From: Dichetophora obliterata | Lineage: Eukaryota; Arthropoda; Insecta; Diptera; Sciomyzidae | NCBI GenBank assembly: GCA_963920525.1 | Contig: OY986436.1 | Coordinates: 83,010,339-83,074,338 of the forward strand | Length of the DNA: 64,000 nucleotides | Direction: 5' to 3' | In this document: one piece after another, positions 22,511-33,767 of the stretch | Position numbering within the stretch: the first letter of the stretch is position 1 | How the letters are laid out: each line of letters starts with the position of its first letter | The notes under the pieces: generated by a model | Databases searched by the model: none | Seen by the model: only the letters and a program-made list of their open reading frames with translations | Told to the model about the DNA's origin: nothing | Position numbers and translations under genes: made by a program

Positions 22511-22574
22511 TTGTATAATCGCAGGAGATACCTATTCTGTATTCAATATATTAGTTGCATTGTGGGAATTTCTG

Positions 22575-22940
22575 ATGATTTTAAGAAACTTGAATTGGCT
22601 AGGGTAAGACCATAACTTGGGCCTATAATTAATGTAGAATACAACGAATATCAAAACATGAATGTAGATTCAGCTCAAACCTAAGTAACTGGTAGCCCTT
22701 AAGTTCTTCGGTTCACAACGATTGGAAAAAAAGTTTGAAGACAGGAAAATGTTTGGACAGGAATGCGTTGACTCGAATTTAAAACCTTTTTAATTTTTCC
22801 AGTGCATGGAAAAAAACTAAAAACATTTTATACTAAAGTAATTGGCATGATTTTTTTTTCAAAATGTCTTTCTTCGTATCTGCATTTCAATAATTTTTTT
22901 ATTTGAAAAATAAAGCTTGGTAAGGGTTTTCTTTTCTTTG
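22575..22940 (+). repeat. Diverged direct repeat, unit 2
   Basis: Partner of the unit at 22180-22510. It is followed within 35 bp by a TTA-flanked MITE. Confidence 0.55.
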
Positions 22941-22974
22941 AATGAATCTTCTGAAAACGTAGATAATAGCTTTA

Positions 22975-23515
22975 TAGCGCATTCTTTTCTGAAAAAAGTT
23001 CTGTATTTTTTTTTTACCTCTTCTAGAATTCTACATTTTTGCCGTTCTTTTCAAAAAAAAATGTTGACCTTAAAATAAATCGTGTTCTTTTCTCGAAAAT
23101 ATTGACCACAATAGTAAAAGAAATGCATAATTTTCTGACCTGCAAAATAAGAAGGTTCTGCTATTTTTGCTGTGACAATTACGAAAAGCAAAAAGTTGCA
23201 ATTTTTAAAATTTTCTGAAATTGAATCCAATATATTTTTGAATAAAGTTTTTATAAAACTGAACTGATCGATGAATATTTGATTGAATATTTGTTAAAAA
23301 TTCCATACAGTCGACACTATGCATAACCTTAATCGTAAATACATAGTAATTCAAAACAACAGTGCAGCCAATATCAAATGAACAAAAAAATGCTGCATTT
23401 TTTTTCGTTCTTTTCACAACTCAAATAAAGTCAACATTCTCCACATTCCGGTCAGAATCTAAAAAGTTCTGCATTTTGTGAGGTCAGAATTTTTTTTTCA
23501 GAAAAGAATGCGCTA
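22975..23515. mobile_element. Harbinger-like MITE, TAGCGCATTCTTTTCTGAAA ends
   Basis: TAGCGCATTCTTTTCTGAAA at the left is exactly mirrored at the right end. TTA flanks both sides (22972-22974 and 23516-23518), the PIF/Harbinger-type target. The interior repeats TTCTGAA/TTCTGCATT and TTCTTTTC motifs. It is 541 bp and has no recognisable transposase. The minus-strand open frame at 23205-23417 shows no domain. Confidence 0.75.
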
Positions 23516-23590
23516 TTAGAGTCTGCTTAAAATTTGAGGGTGCAGTTTTTTGATCATGTACACACATTTAATAATAAACACACACCAAGC

Positions 23591-24821
23591 CAGTGATGCC
23601 ACTAGTAGGGAAAAGAGGCTACATGTAGAGAAATTCATCCTTAGTTTTGAGATGTAGGGGAAAAAGGACAGATTTCCAATATATGCTCATATGTAGGGAA
23701 TTTTTAAAATTTAAAATTTCTCTCTATATTTCTCAAAAAATGTCTATTTATATTCGCATATAATTTCTTTAATTGAGTTGAAATTCTTTCAGTGTGAAAA
23801 ACCTGAGCAAGTTAAGTCTTCATATATGCTTAAACATACCCACTGACATAATCATTCTGTTCTGTGCTTGAACATACCCATTTGTCGCTGAGCTTACTTG
23901 ATGTCAATTTTTTCGCGTTTTCGTTTAGATTTTCTCCAACAAGATTAATTTTACAGATTAATTTTTTATTAAAATTCACAAAATCAGAGTCTGAATAAAG
24001 GAGTAAAAACCGTAAGTTGCTTCAAATGTTATACATACTTTACTAAACAAATTTTCAATAAAATTGTTTTTAGAAAAATGAGTAATTCTTCCGATTCCAT
24101 TTCTTCTGAAACGGGTGCTGTGAAGCGACGTGTGAAGTACAGAAAACAAAAATTTAATAAAAGCTGGCTGGAGATCGATGAATTCAAGGGATGGCTCGAA
24201 AAAATTGAAACGGATGCTTTAAAGTGTAAGTGTGCAGCTTGTGACAAGATTTTAAGCTGTGGAAAATCGGACCTGTGGAGCTGTGGAAAATGAATTATAA
24301 AGATCTTTATGATCATCATTAAAAAAAATGACTTTTACCTTTGAATAATTCTGTTGAATCAGCTTTAATCTAAACTAATTTATATGCGTATAACATATGC
24401 TTATATATTATGTTTTGGTATTTTTTTTATTTATGTTTAATACCATGATATGGATTTATCAATGTTAACTAGTCAACATATATTTATGTTATTTTTTATT
24501 GTTTTTTGTGTACAATTCAATTATATGGATTTATCGATGTTAACTAGTCTACATATACTCATGTTAATTTGTTATTGTTTTTTTGAGTACGTACAATACA
24601 ATTTTATGGATTAATCGATGTGAAATATAATATTAAATAAACATTTTAAGGCATACGTACATGCTATTTTGTTGTTTGCAACAAACTTTTTGTGTTTCAT
24701 TTAGATGTATGAAATAAATATGTAGGGTAACTTGTAGGGAAAAATTATGTTTGCATAGGGAAAAGTAGGGATTTTCATGAAATGCGGTAGGGATTTTTTC
24801 AAAAATTTAGTGGCATCACTG
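23591..24821 (+). mobile_element. hAT element, deleted, TSD CACCAAGC
   Basis: CAGTGATGCCACTA at the left and TAGTGGCATCACTG at the right are perfect 14-bp terminal inverted repeats. An 8-bp direct repeat CACCAAGC flanks the element (23583-23590 and 24822-24829), the hAT-type TSD. GTAGGGAAAA motifs recur near both ends in direct and varied form, like hAT subterminal repeats. The 1.23-kb interior keeps only the N-terminus of a transposase. Two diverged copies of GGATTTATCRATGTTAACTA lie near 24452 and 24525. Confidence 0.85.
24078..24293 (+). pseudogene. hAT transposase N-terminus with BED-like zinc finger
   Basis: The ATG at 24078 starts a Ser-rich leader, then KQKFNKSWLEIDEFKGWLEK and ALKCKCAACDKILSCGKSDL. 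W-x-x-x-x-F-x-x-W-L followed by C-x-x-C is the BED-type DNA-binding domain found at the start of hAT transposases of this kind. The expected His residues are lost as the frame ends at 24293. The catalytic and dimerisation regions are absent, so this is an internal-deletion derivative that could only be moved in trans. Confidence 0.7.
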
Positions 24822-24829
24822 CACCAAGC

Positions 24830-25560
24830 ACAATTGATCATAAGAAAGTCGGGTCCTTCAAGATAAATTCTTATTATTTTGCTTATAACTTGATTACCTT
24901 TACTATGATTTTTTAAAGTTAATCAATTCCCTTCATTTCGACATCCAGCTTTATGCAAATTCACCCACTTTTGCGCTATGTAAAAAAAATGAATGTAATT
25001 TAAAAATATATTAAAATATTTATAAAATATACAAAAATATTTTAAAATTTTAATATGAAATTTTTATGGACAACACACAAAGAGAATACGATAAGATTGC
25101 CAAAAAAGGTTCCTAATACCAACTTTTTGGAATTAGGTAGTATTGGTATATATTGAGGTTGGGCTTATTAAATCTTTGTACAGATAGCAATAAAGCTAAA
25201 GCAATACTTAATTTATGCTTTAACAAACGTATTTTGGAACATATGTAAATACTAACAAATTTTATTTTAAAAGAATAACATTCAAACAATATGAAATCAT
25301 TAAACCACATTAATGAATTGCAAAAACTCTATTTAAAATTTTCGAATCCTCAATAAGTCTTAAAATTGTATTTGCCAAACATAATATTATAATGAAAATG
25401 TGTGACTAATTATTTTGCTCAATAATTGCTTTATTTCGTGGTTTAAGTAATTGCAATAACAACTACACACGTTGTTCTCTTTTCATCCCAACGCACAGCT
25501 TTTGTTGTAGTTACAAAGAAACACGCAACAACAACAAAACTAAAGCTGCAAGCAGTAACA
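24830..25560. other. A+T-rich, no gene
   Basis: No domain or element end is recognised. CAACAACA runs occur at 25525-25545. Confidence 0.4.
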
Positions 25561-25566
25561 GCATTA

Positions 25567-25719
25567 GGCTGCCCGCAGAGTAAGCGCCGAAGCAGGCAGG
25601 CAGGCAGGCAGGCCCTGCGAAGAAATGAGCTAAGAATAACTTTTTTCTCGCTTGTTCACATAGTTTTCTTGCGCCTGTCTGCCTGCCTGCCTGCTTCGGC
25701 GCTTACTATGCGGGCAGCC
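25567..25719. mobile_element. Harbinger-like MITE with CAGG arrays, TSD TTA
   Basis: GGCTGCCCGCAGAGTAAGCG at the left is mirrored by CGCTTACTATGCGGGCAGCC at the right with one mismatch. Arms of about 47 bp include short CAGG/CCTG tandem repeats. TTA flanks both sides (25564-25566 and 25720-25722). The 153-bp element is nearly a palindrome and would form a strong hairpin in RNA. Confidence 0.8.
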
Positions 25720-25722
25720 TTA

Positions 25723-26000
25723 AAGTCAATCAGCAGACAATCTGCTTGCAAGAAAATGATTTAATTTTTTATTAAAATGCCAATTTTATGACAAAACCAT
25801 TGACCTTAGATGCATGTCACCTTAGACTTTTTTATTGTAATCGGGAAGATCTTTCTGTATGATATGTTCAGACATAATTTTCAGATATTTTTTATTGTTT
25901 AGGCAGGAAATGGGAAAATGTGCCAAATTTTACCAAAAATTGAGGTTTAAGCTAGCTTCTCAGTCAATTATTTGTTCGCTATGATAGGTATATATTGAAA
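25723..26000. other. Spacer, nothing recognised
   Basis: A+T-rich and non-coding. Confidence 0.4.
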
Positions 26001-26635
26001 GTTTAAAATCGTTTATTGAGCTTAAGGTCAAAGTTAGAACAATTAATTGTACTAACGAATCTTTCCAAAGAAACAACAACAAAGTTTTTTCGATATGAAA
26101 AGGAAAAAATCACTAGCTGATTTTATTGCAATTTCGGCCGTGCTAAAGGCTTCATCAGAAATCTCAAGAACAAGGTCATTTAGAAAAAACTTTAATCAAA
26201 ATTTGGTGCACGACCAAACAGAAACAGCTGAAAATATATCAGCAAAATTCTAAAAACAACTTCAGTAACCATACTTTGTTGTTGGAAGACTTCCAGCAGA
26301 CTGTTGGACTCCATATAATAACATAAGCATAAAGACTAAAGTAAAGCAAAAATACAACAACAAATGTGAGCATGTGAAATGGAAGAAAAACTGAGAAAAT
26401 GACACTTCAAATCTCATCGCCTCTGTGGTGCAGTGCGTTAGTGCGCGCTTGCACGGGTTTCACAACGATTTCTGATGAAGCCTTTAGCACGGCCGAAATT
26501 GCAATAAAATCAGCTAGTGATTTTTTCCTTTTCATATCGAAAAAAGTTTGTTGTTGTTGTTGTTTCTTTGGAAAGATTCGTTTGTACAATTTATTGTTCT
26601 AACTTTGACCTTAAGCTCAATAAACGATTTTAAAC
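26001..26635. repeat. Repeat B, foldback or inverted SINE pair, copy 1
   Basis: The arm at 26001-26163 is almost the exact reverse complement of 26467-26635, with over 150 bp matching and differences mainly in the number of CAA/GTT units. A 303-bp spacer separates them. Just before the right arm, 26422-26466 has TGGTGCAGTGCG, like a tRNA A box, and the arm carries a GTTGTTGTTG tail. This fits a tRNA-derived SINE with a GTT tail (right) and a truncated inverted copy (left). A foldback element explains the layout equally well. Related sequence in the same inverted layout lies at 34600-34890. Confidence 0.75.
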
Positions 26636-27284
26636 TATCAAACAACTAGAATTTGTATTTAAAATCAAGTATGATTTAAACTATCAAACACTTAGAATTT
26701 GTATTTAAATCATATAAAATCAACATAATAAATAACAAGGTCATTTAGAAAAAACTTTAATAGTTTAATTTTTATATAATAGTATAGATATGTATAGAAG
26801 GAACTTTAACCACTATCTGATGAGTTTTTCTCAACTTCAGAAGTTGAAATAGAAGCAGGAGCAGTTGGGGTTTTGAGTAGTGATATGGTTTCTGGAGGAA
26901 GGTAGTAAGCTACCTTCGTACGCAAAAAACCGGATTTTATTGAAAGCAGTGTATCAAATGCAATGAGAAACCTGTTAAAGATATCCTGGTCTCTATCCTT
27001 TTTACTGTTTTTTCGGCTGAAATACTTACGATTTCGCCGATATTCCTTGTTATTTGCCGATATTCTTGAGCTTCTTCAGCTAGCTGACCCAGTGCAAAAA
27101 TCATGTTTGAATTATTTGGTCTCCATGAACAAGAATTTTGTGGATGGTTGCTGGCATGTTGCACCGTGGATAAAGAGATAGGTAAAGGCTTTTTGTTTCT
27201 ACAGCATACACATAGAAAACAACATTTTTAAAAGTGGCAGAAACGAGATACTTTTAAAAAGTTTAACCCTGATTTTGCACTTCT

Positions 27285-27650
27285 AACGTTTATTTTGATT
27301 TTAAAAACGAACATTTTAAAATGAAATAGTAAAACGTTTATTTTCATTTTAAAAACTTACATTTTAAAATGAGATTCTAAAATGTTCGTTTGATTATTAA
27401 CAATGGATATTTTAAAATGCTGTAGTAAAACGTTTATTTTCATTTTAAAAACGAAAATTTTAAAACGAGATTCTAAATGTTCGTTTAATATTTAATAATT
27501 AATATTCTCAAATGCAAAATGTTTATTTTCATTTTAACAACGAAAATTTTAAAATTAGATTCTAAAATGTTTGTTCGATTTGTAACAATAAACATTCTAA
27601 AATGCAATGGTACAACAATTATTTATATTTTAAAAACGAAAATGTTCGTT
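27285..27650 (+). repeat. Minisatellite, period about 90-97 bp
   Basis: AAAACGTTTATTTTCATTTT recurs at about 27331, 27427, 27515 (diverged) and 27610, together with GATTCTAAAATGTTCGTT blocks. About four degenerate units lie inside the TA-flanked element. Confidence 0.7.
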
Positions 27651-28061
27651 ATTTCAAATTTATTCAAAAAATTTACAGAAATCCTCATTTCTTCTATTAA
27701 TTTAAAAAAGCTTTATTGGCTTTCAAAATTACAGTTTTATTTTAGTTATTTTATCATCAGGTATGTTCATCTCGATAACATTTTTTAGATAATTATACTG
27801 TACCCCAGCGTCTATAAAAAAAAAGAATTTTTTCAGATATTATTAATTTTATTTAAAATACTTACCTTTTAGTTGTGGCAGCAAATGCTCCAACTCAAAC
27901 TCTTTCATTACTTTCTTGCAGGCAAACTGCAGAGTGATGAAATCGAAAATGAAAAATATTTTATTTTCTGAACAAATACATAAGTCAATGAAACATATAT
28001 AACAAGCAATTCGTTATTAACAAGTATTTTGAAAGAAAGTATGTGAGTTTTACTATGTCAT

Positions 28062-28300
28062 GGTAAAACGTTCGTAGTTGTTTTAAAAACGTTTCGTTTC
28101 ACTTTTCTATTTAAAAATGTGCGTTTTCATTTTTGTATGGCGTAAAATGTTTTTAAAAATATCAATTTTGTCCTAATTTATCATAATAAAATATTCGTGT
28201 TTGTTTTAAAAACGTTTCGTTTTACTTTTCTATTTAAAAATGTGCGTTTTCATTTTTGTAGGGCGTAAAATATTTTAAAAAATATTTATTTTACTAAAAG
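28062..28300 (+). repeat. Two-unit tandem repeat, period about 125 bp
   Basis: GTTTTAAAAACGTTTCGTTT followed by ACTTTTCTATTTAAAAATGT occurs twice, at about 28078 and 28203, in the right half of the TA-flanked element. Confidence 0.75.
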
Positions 28301-28690
28301 TTTTTAAAATGTGCGTTTTTGATTTTTTGTTTTCTCAGTGTAGTTTTAAAATTTATCTGCATCAATCTCCAAATCAAATGAAAGAGCTTCGAGAATTACT
28401 AAAAAGTGACTTATCAACCTATTGTCTGCCTCAGATTGAAGCAGTTAGCTTTGCGTTTCTAAAAAACTTTCTGCCTAAATTACCGTCATTTGTGTTGCCC
28501 GCTGTTTGTTTTTTTTTTCCATATTTACAAGCATATGCTTGAATCCAGGAATGCGAGGGAGATATTGCAAAGGATGACATATCTTCATCAATGTGGCATG
28601 CGACAACCAAATTTTGATTCATTTCCGTTGGAGAAACTCTAAATATTGCGATAAAGCAGTGCAAACTTTGCCGTTTAGTCATAGTCATTA

Positions 28691-30836
28691 TAAGATTATG
28701 ACCTACTTTGATGTTTAAGTCCTAGATTTTAAAGCTTGTGAAAACAAGGTTCTTGATGATATTCTGCATCGAGCTAGATTCGGTTCTGATGACATTCTTT
28801 GTTTCCTTAGTCATTGAAAAGCGCACACGTCATTTTCTGAGAAACAAAAAATGCAAAAATTAGCTTGTTTACACGTGCCTAGAATTTTAAAATTCTATCC
28901 AAAGTGCAAGCTTGCTTTTCTTCTTTTTTTTAGCCTAAGTAGGAAACTAGCTAAAAAGTATAAAAAATAAAAACAAATTAAATCCATGTATATTAACTTT
29001 TTTATTTATTAACAAGAATATTAAATAAATTGTTTAAAGAAACCAAAAAAATATACGTATTTGATTTTTTTGATAGTAAACCTTGACTTTGCCCGCGTGA
29101 GGCGCTATGTATTTTGCAAATTTACAGCAACAAATACAAACGGTTTGCATTATTAGGAGCTGAAAAAAAAAAGAATTTGTTCAGGGAAGACCAACTTAAT
29201 ATTTCTAATAAAGTTTCGCTATAATGTGAATAGTTCACATTGTGCGCTGTTTGTTAACTGTTACCAAATTTTCGCTAATAGAAAGAAACTTTTTTTAAAG
29301 AGTGCTTCTTTTTTACTACTCTTTTAATATTGTAAGGCATCGTGATCAATATTGCCATAAAAAATTTTTCAAATGCTATTTTTTGGATCCGGTGGTAGGG
29401 GAAAAGTAAAACCAAATAACACTAGGCGTCAACCAAATGTATTTCGGTAGCACTATTAACTTCTGATGAGTTATAGTCTTCTTACTAAAAAAAAATTTAC
29501 ATTCTGTGTATAAGTTATTTTTGCAAAATTTTCTTTTAAAAAGTTTTGTATAGTGCTTGTATAGTTTACTGTACAATTTGTGTGTCTAATATCGCAAAGA
29601 ATTTTAAACTTATTTACTAGCGAATATGGTTACAACACAGTTTATGCATTAAGCTCAAATATAATTCTAAAAATATTATATTTTTTTTAGAATTATTTAA
29701 AAATGTAGTAATTCAAATATGCCATCATTAATTTTTCTTGAAAACACTGGTGCGAGCTCGACCTAAGAAAACAAATATGTTATTATGTGTGCATACATAT
29801 AAATCAACTTTTTTTTAAAAAAAACCTTCTTCACACCTTCTATGGTTTGTACCAGCAAACTGTTGAAGCCTAGATTGATTCGTGATAAGGGGTAAACAAG
29901 GAGCACAACAAATAAGTCTTTGCAGAATCAATGCAGTCGCTTTTTCGAGCCTGTGCTTTTGCAAAGTAGTAGGAAAACATTGCTTTGAAGGCGGCATACA
30001 GCACAATAATTCTGTTTTTATTTGACCGAAGGCGGTCGTATAAGCTTATCAAAGTAGATGGTACTGCAGAAACCACAGAAGACTAATCTGCCGTGCAAAG
30101 CAAAAAACAGTTAACTGCATTTTTCTAGTTTTGAGATAATTAGACGTTTCTGTTTTGCTTAAACTTTTAGATGGATTTTGCTTTGGATAATTTTGTGATC
30201 TCATTGGTTTCATCTTTGAATATGTATGTTTTTTGCACTGCATTTATAACATTTTGCTGCAGTTAAGTGTAAATGTAAATATATTATAATTTCGAAATGA
30301 GACGCCACACATGCGTAACTAAAAAAGGAGGAGAGTAATATTATGAAACAAAGCATTGAGAATTCAAAAAAACGTACAAAGAAAAACATGTAACATACAT
30401 TAAATAGTTTTTGTTTTTTTGGGCAGTACTGAAGAGTTGATGTAGCTATCAACGAAAAAGTCTGTCTAGTCTGCTTGTTGGTTTGTTCTGCAAAGAACTT
30501 GTTGTTGCAACCTGTTGCTTGATGAACTTATTTGACATTAAGCTCAAATATAATTTAAAAAATTATATATATTAGAATTGTTTGAAAATACAGTTTAAAA
30601 AAAAATATCTATTAATTTTTTTATTTTACGACCCACACTAAACGGACAGATGGATAGACGTGCGGACAAACAGACAGACGGAAATATACTTTACCTGAAT
30701 CGCCTCCTTTTGGTCTTTTAGTAAATTATAAATAAATTTATTCACACAAAAAACCGAAATATTTGTCGAAACGAGGTTCCATCAGTTAATTGTCGATTGA
30801 ATCATTATTCATCGATTTTCATCAACAATGGCTTGT
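28691..30836. other. A+T-rich, no gene; short direct repeats
   Basis: No coding domain is recognised on either strand, including the minus-strand frames near 29815-30450. CATTAAGCTCAAATATAATT occurs at about 29648 and again at about 30537 with similar downstream sequence, an 889-bp spacing that could be two ends of an unknown element. A GGACAGAT/CAGACAGACGG patch lies at 30645-30690. Confidence 0.4.
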
Positions 30837-30981
30837 TATTGAATAATTTTTTTTCAGATGTTTTGATTTCTTTGTCATTTTATATTAATTGAAAATTCCG
30901 AATAAATTTTCTCTTGAAAATATTTCTTTAACAAAAGCAGTTGACAATTTTTTTTCAATTTTCAATTCTTTTTTTCCATAA
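30837..30981 (+). repeat. 5' LTR of copia element
   Basis: Starts TATTGAATAATTT and ends CCATAA, and matches 36948-37094 with scattered changes. At about 145 bp it is short even for copia. Confidence 0.8.
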
Positions 30982-30992
30982 GGTTTCAGAGC
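30982..30992 (+). promoter_or_regulatory. Primer-binding site, initiator tRNA-Met type
   Basis: GGTTTCAGAGC directly follows the 5' LTR. It differs by one base from the GGTATCAGAGC site that copia elements use to prime from initiator tRNA-Met. Confidence 0.75.
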
Positions 30993-31738
30993 GGCTGAAA
31001 ATTTTTCTAAAGTTGAGCAAAAAGGAATATGGTCATGCAGTATCGATTTTACGATCGGATAATGGAACCGAGTTTATCAACAAAGATATGAAAAATTTAC
31101 TCGAGAGAGAAGGAATCCGACATCAGAAAACTGTTCCTTACAGTCCCGAGCAGAATGGATCAGCAGAAAGGGAAATGAGAACAATTGTAGAATGGGCAAG
31201 GACCATGATTCATGCAAGTGGTATGGAGCTTAATTTCTGGGCAGAGGCCGTCAGTGCAGCAGTATTCATACTCAATCGTACTGGAACGAGCACAGCTGCA
31301 AAGAAAACCCCCATATGAACTGTGGTGTGGTAAAACAGCTAAGTTTACATATTTCAAACCATTTGGGGCTGTAGTCTTCACACACATTCCGAAAGAAAAG
31401 CGTCGGAAACTGAATCAGAAGGCGGAAAAATTTTTATATGTAGGATACGACGAAAATGTTAAGGATTTTCGCGTCTGGAATTTAGCCAAGGGCAAAATTG
31501 AGGTAGCACGCGATGTAAAGTTCATCGAGCAGACAGACGAAGTTGCAACAGTTCCAGTAGATGATTTCATGGTACAGGACAAGCAAAAAGAATGCGTAAC
31601 TGCAGAGAAAATCCTAGAAGATGAGGATTTTCAAAATGCAGAGGAATCTCTAAAACAATGTGTGAGGGTTTTACAAAAGGAAAAGGAATGGTGTAGTTTA
31701 GATACAAATAATATCGCGTCTGATCGCTTGCAACATTA
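30993..31738 (+). pseudogene. copia integrase C-terminal half
   Basis: The frame begins inside integrase straight after the primer-binding site: FLKLSKKEYGHAVSILRSDN (catalytic Asp), GTEFINKDMKNLLEREGI, VPYSPEQNGSAEREMRTIVE (catalytic Glu) and ELNFWAEAVSAAVFILNRTG. After a frameshift at about 31312 it continues PYELWCGKTAKFTYFKPFGA, AEKFLYVGYDENVKDFRVWN and an acidic linker ending at 31738. The zinc finger and first catalytic Asp are deleted, so it cannot integrate DNA. Confidence 0.85.
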
Positions 31739-31956
31739 ATTGTTTTGGAAAAGTTTGTTTCAGTTTTAAAGTTTTAAGAAATTAAATAAATAAAAATAAT
31801 GAATAAAAGGGGAATAAGAAGGAGTGCTATGAATAAAAAATATTAAAAGAAAATAACATACTTAAAAATAAATTAAAACGAGAAAATAGCTTTAAACAAG
31901 ATTTGGTATATAATTAACCAACTACTTTTCCCCTCTTTTGTAGTGGCTATATATGC

Positions 31957-32297
31957 ATATATATTTTTGGTTGACCGTAGTAAACAAAATATGTGAGAGA
32001 GGTGGCATATCAGAAAACATTCACAACTTTATTGGTCCTGGTATTTTCTTAAATTTTAATTACGATGGCATCCAAAAAAATAAGAGGCATTTAAGTCACT
32101 CCATGGCATTAACAATATTTTTTTATAGTAAGTTTTATACAATAAGATTAACATTTCTTAATTCTTTCCTTGTTATTTTAGAAGCATGTGAAGGAAAGTA
32201 TGTGACGAAAGATATTTACGTGATCGAAATTAAAAAAGACTTCAAAACTGCAAAAAATAAGGTGCAAAAACAATGTGCTTGGCCAAAAAAATTCTAA
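31957..32297 (+). pseudogene. DUF4806-like tail with a 54-bp intron
   Basis: The plus-strand frame reads VVNKICERGGISENIHNFIG, then an FNYDGIQ block (family form FNYxG or FxWxG) and a KRHLSHSMALTIFFY segment. A GTAAGT donor at 32128 and a TTTTAG acceptor ending at 32181 define a 54-bp intron, typical for flies. The second exon reads CEGKYVTKDIYVIEIKKDFK and ends WPKKF with TAA at 32297. The layout resembles the C-terminal DUF4806 domain seen in many insect predicted proteins; its function is unknown. No 5' exons are seen, so it is a fragment. Confidence 0.5.
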
Positions 32298-33459
32298 AGT
32301 TTTTATTGAATATCTTTAATTTTTTCTTAATTTATTATTATTAATAATAATTTAATAAAATAGAATTTTAAATTCGCTTAATAATTGAAGTACTATTTTT
32401 TTTAAAATAATGAATTCATTCATTCACTTATAAAATAATTTATGTTATTACTAATAAGTATCTTCTTAAATTATTAATTAAAAAAAGCAAACAACAATTA
32501 AAGCAGCGTCTTTTCATTTTGGTATAACCAGGTGTTTTTAAATTAATTACTTACAGCTACTTACGTAAGGACTAAAAAAAAGACACAGTTTCGATAGTAT
32601 CGTAAGTATAGACGTAGAATTCCTTTCTATACCGTAATAGAGAAAAATTCTGGTTTTTTCATGTATATTCTTCAAAACTTTTTTAAAGTATTTCATCTTC
32701 TAAATAAAAATTATTCAAAAACAAATTTGTTGTTGTTGTCCTTCTTTAAACTTACCTGATCTAAAAAGCTCACAATTAAATTCATGTAAAAATTTGTTTT
32801 GTTTTATAAAAAGTTTTCGTTTGATATTTGTGGTGATGAATTTGTTGTTCTTTTTCATTTGTTTTGTTGGTTAAAACTAAATGTAATTCAAAGTTATGTT
32901 TAATTAATGGAAATAAATATGGATAAATTTGAATTATTTATTTTTCCTGTAGTAAAGAGCATATACATTATATTAATAGAAGTAATTTAAAATTGAAATT
33001 TTAGTTAACAAAATAAATTTTAAATATGGAAAGAATATAATGCAAAATAAAAATAGTTCGAATATATTATGGTATTTAAAAAATAAATGTAGTTTTTAAA
33101 GCACAACGCAAGCTTAGTAACGCATGCGCAAATTTGCGTAGTAGTATACATATGTACATGCTGAAAATAAACATTCGTTTTATTCGTACTCTAACTCATG
33201 GCAGAATAACCAGGTAGGGCCGACTCGGAGAGGAATGAAGTAGAAAGCAGAGAAAAGCGAGCTAGTTGTAAAATACAGCTGTTCATGTCAAGTAAAAATT
33301 AAGAACATCTAAATAAATTTCAGCTAACTGAACCAACAATAATTAAACCAACAAATCTAAAACAACGACGCACAGAAAAGAGCAAGATCACAGCTGTTGA
33401 GCAGCGTTAGAGGGGATGAACTGAATCGTCCACAGGAAATAAACAGAACTTTGCTTACT

Positions 33460-33720
33460 ATGTCCCGCTTTTCACTTGTCACTCAAGAAAATTCTCGAGC
33501 TTGCGGCGAAAGCAATTATTGCTCCGAGAGCAATAATTCTCTTGCAAGACCTCTTTGTCTCGCTTTTCACTCGGCAATACTTGCCTTTGCCGCAAGCAGT
33601 TTGTGGATTATTCGCCCGCATGAGGGGGCTTACGAAAGTCCCCATTAAACCAGAGTAGTCAACAAACTACTTGCGGTGAAAGCAATTATTGCTCATAGAA
33701 TTGCCGAGTGAAAAACGGCC
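33460..33720. repeat. Palindromic repeat with AGCAATTATTGCT
   Basis: AGCAATTATTGCT, a perfect 13-nt palindrome, occurs at 33511-33523 and 33682-33694 beside CTTGCGGCGAAAG/CTTGCGGTGAAAG. CGCTTTTCACTYG occurs at about 33467 and 33571, and its complement GAGTGAAAAACGG ends the block. This is probably a MITE-like element with unclear ends. Confidence 0.45.
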
Positions 33721-33767
33721 CTTTGCAGCACATGCAGAACCAAAACAACAATATCAGCAGCTAGTAG

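Larger units (their letters stand above)
27209..28340. mobile_element. TA-flanked element with CACTGAG/CACATAG ends
   Basis: CACATAGAAAAC at the left and GTTTTCTCAGTG at the right are inverted with two mismatches. TA flanks both sides (27207-27208 and 28341-28342). Taking the insert out restores the register of repeat C as judged from the 41-kb copy, which supports these borders. The 1132-bp interior has no transposase but holds two tandem arrays. TA targets suggest Tc1/mariner or a CACTA-related group; this is unresolved. Confidence 0.7.
26815..28690 (-). pseudogene. Repeat C protein relic, copy 1, split by element
   Basis: On the minus strand, the coding blocks are KKQTAGNTNDGNLGRKFFRN at about 28500, NAKLTASI, then a break by the insertion 27209-28340. 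They resume with a KILVHG-like segment, QLAEEAQEYRQITRN and finally LPPETISLLKTPTAPAS, ending in SSDSG and a stop at 26815. The same protein occurs on the plus strand at 41010-41720. I recall similar frames (TNDGN-AR-FF, HKILVHG, EEAQEA) in many insect genomes as repetitive predicted proteins, but I do not know the enzyme or element type. Several stops and shifts break it. Confidence 0.65.
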
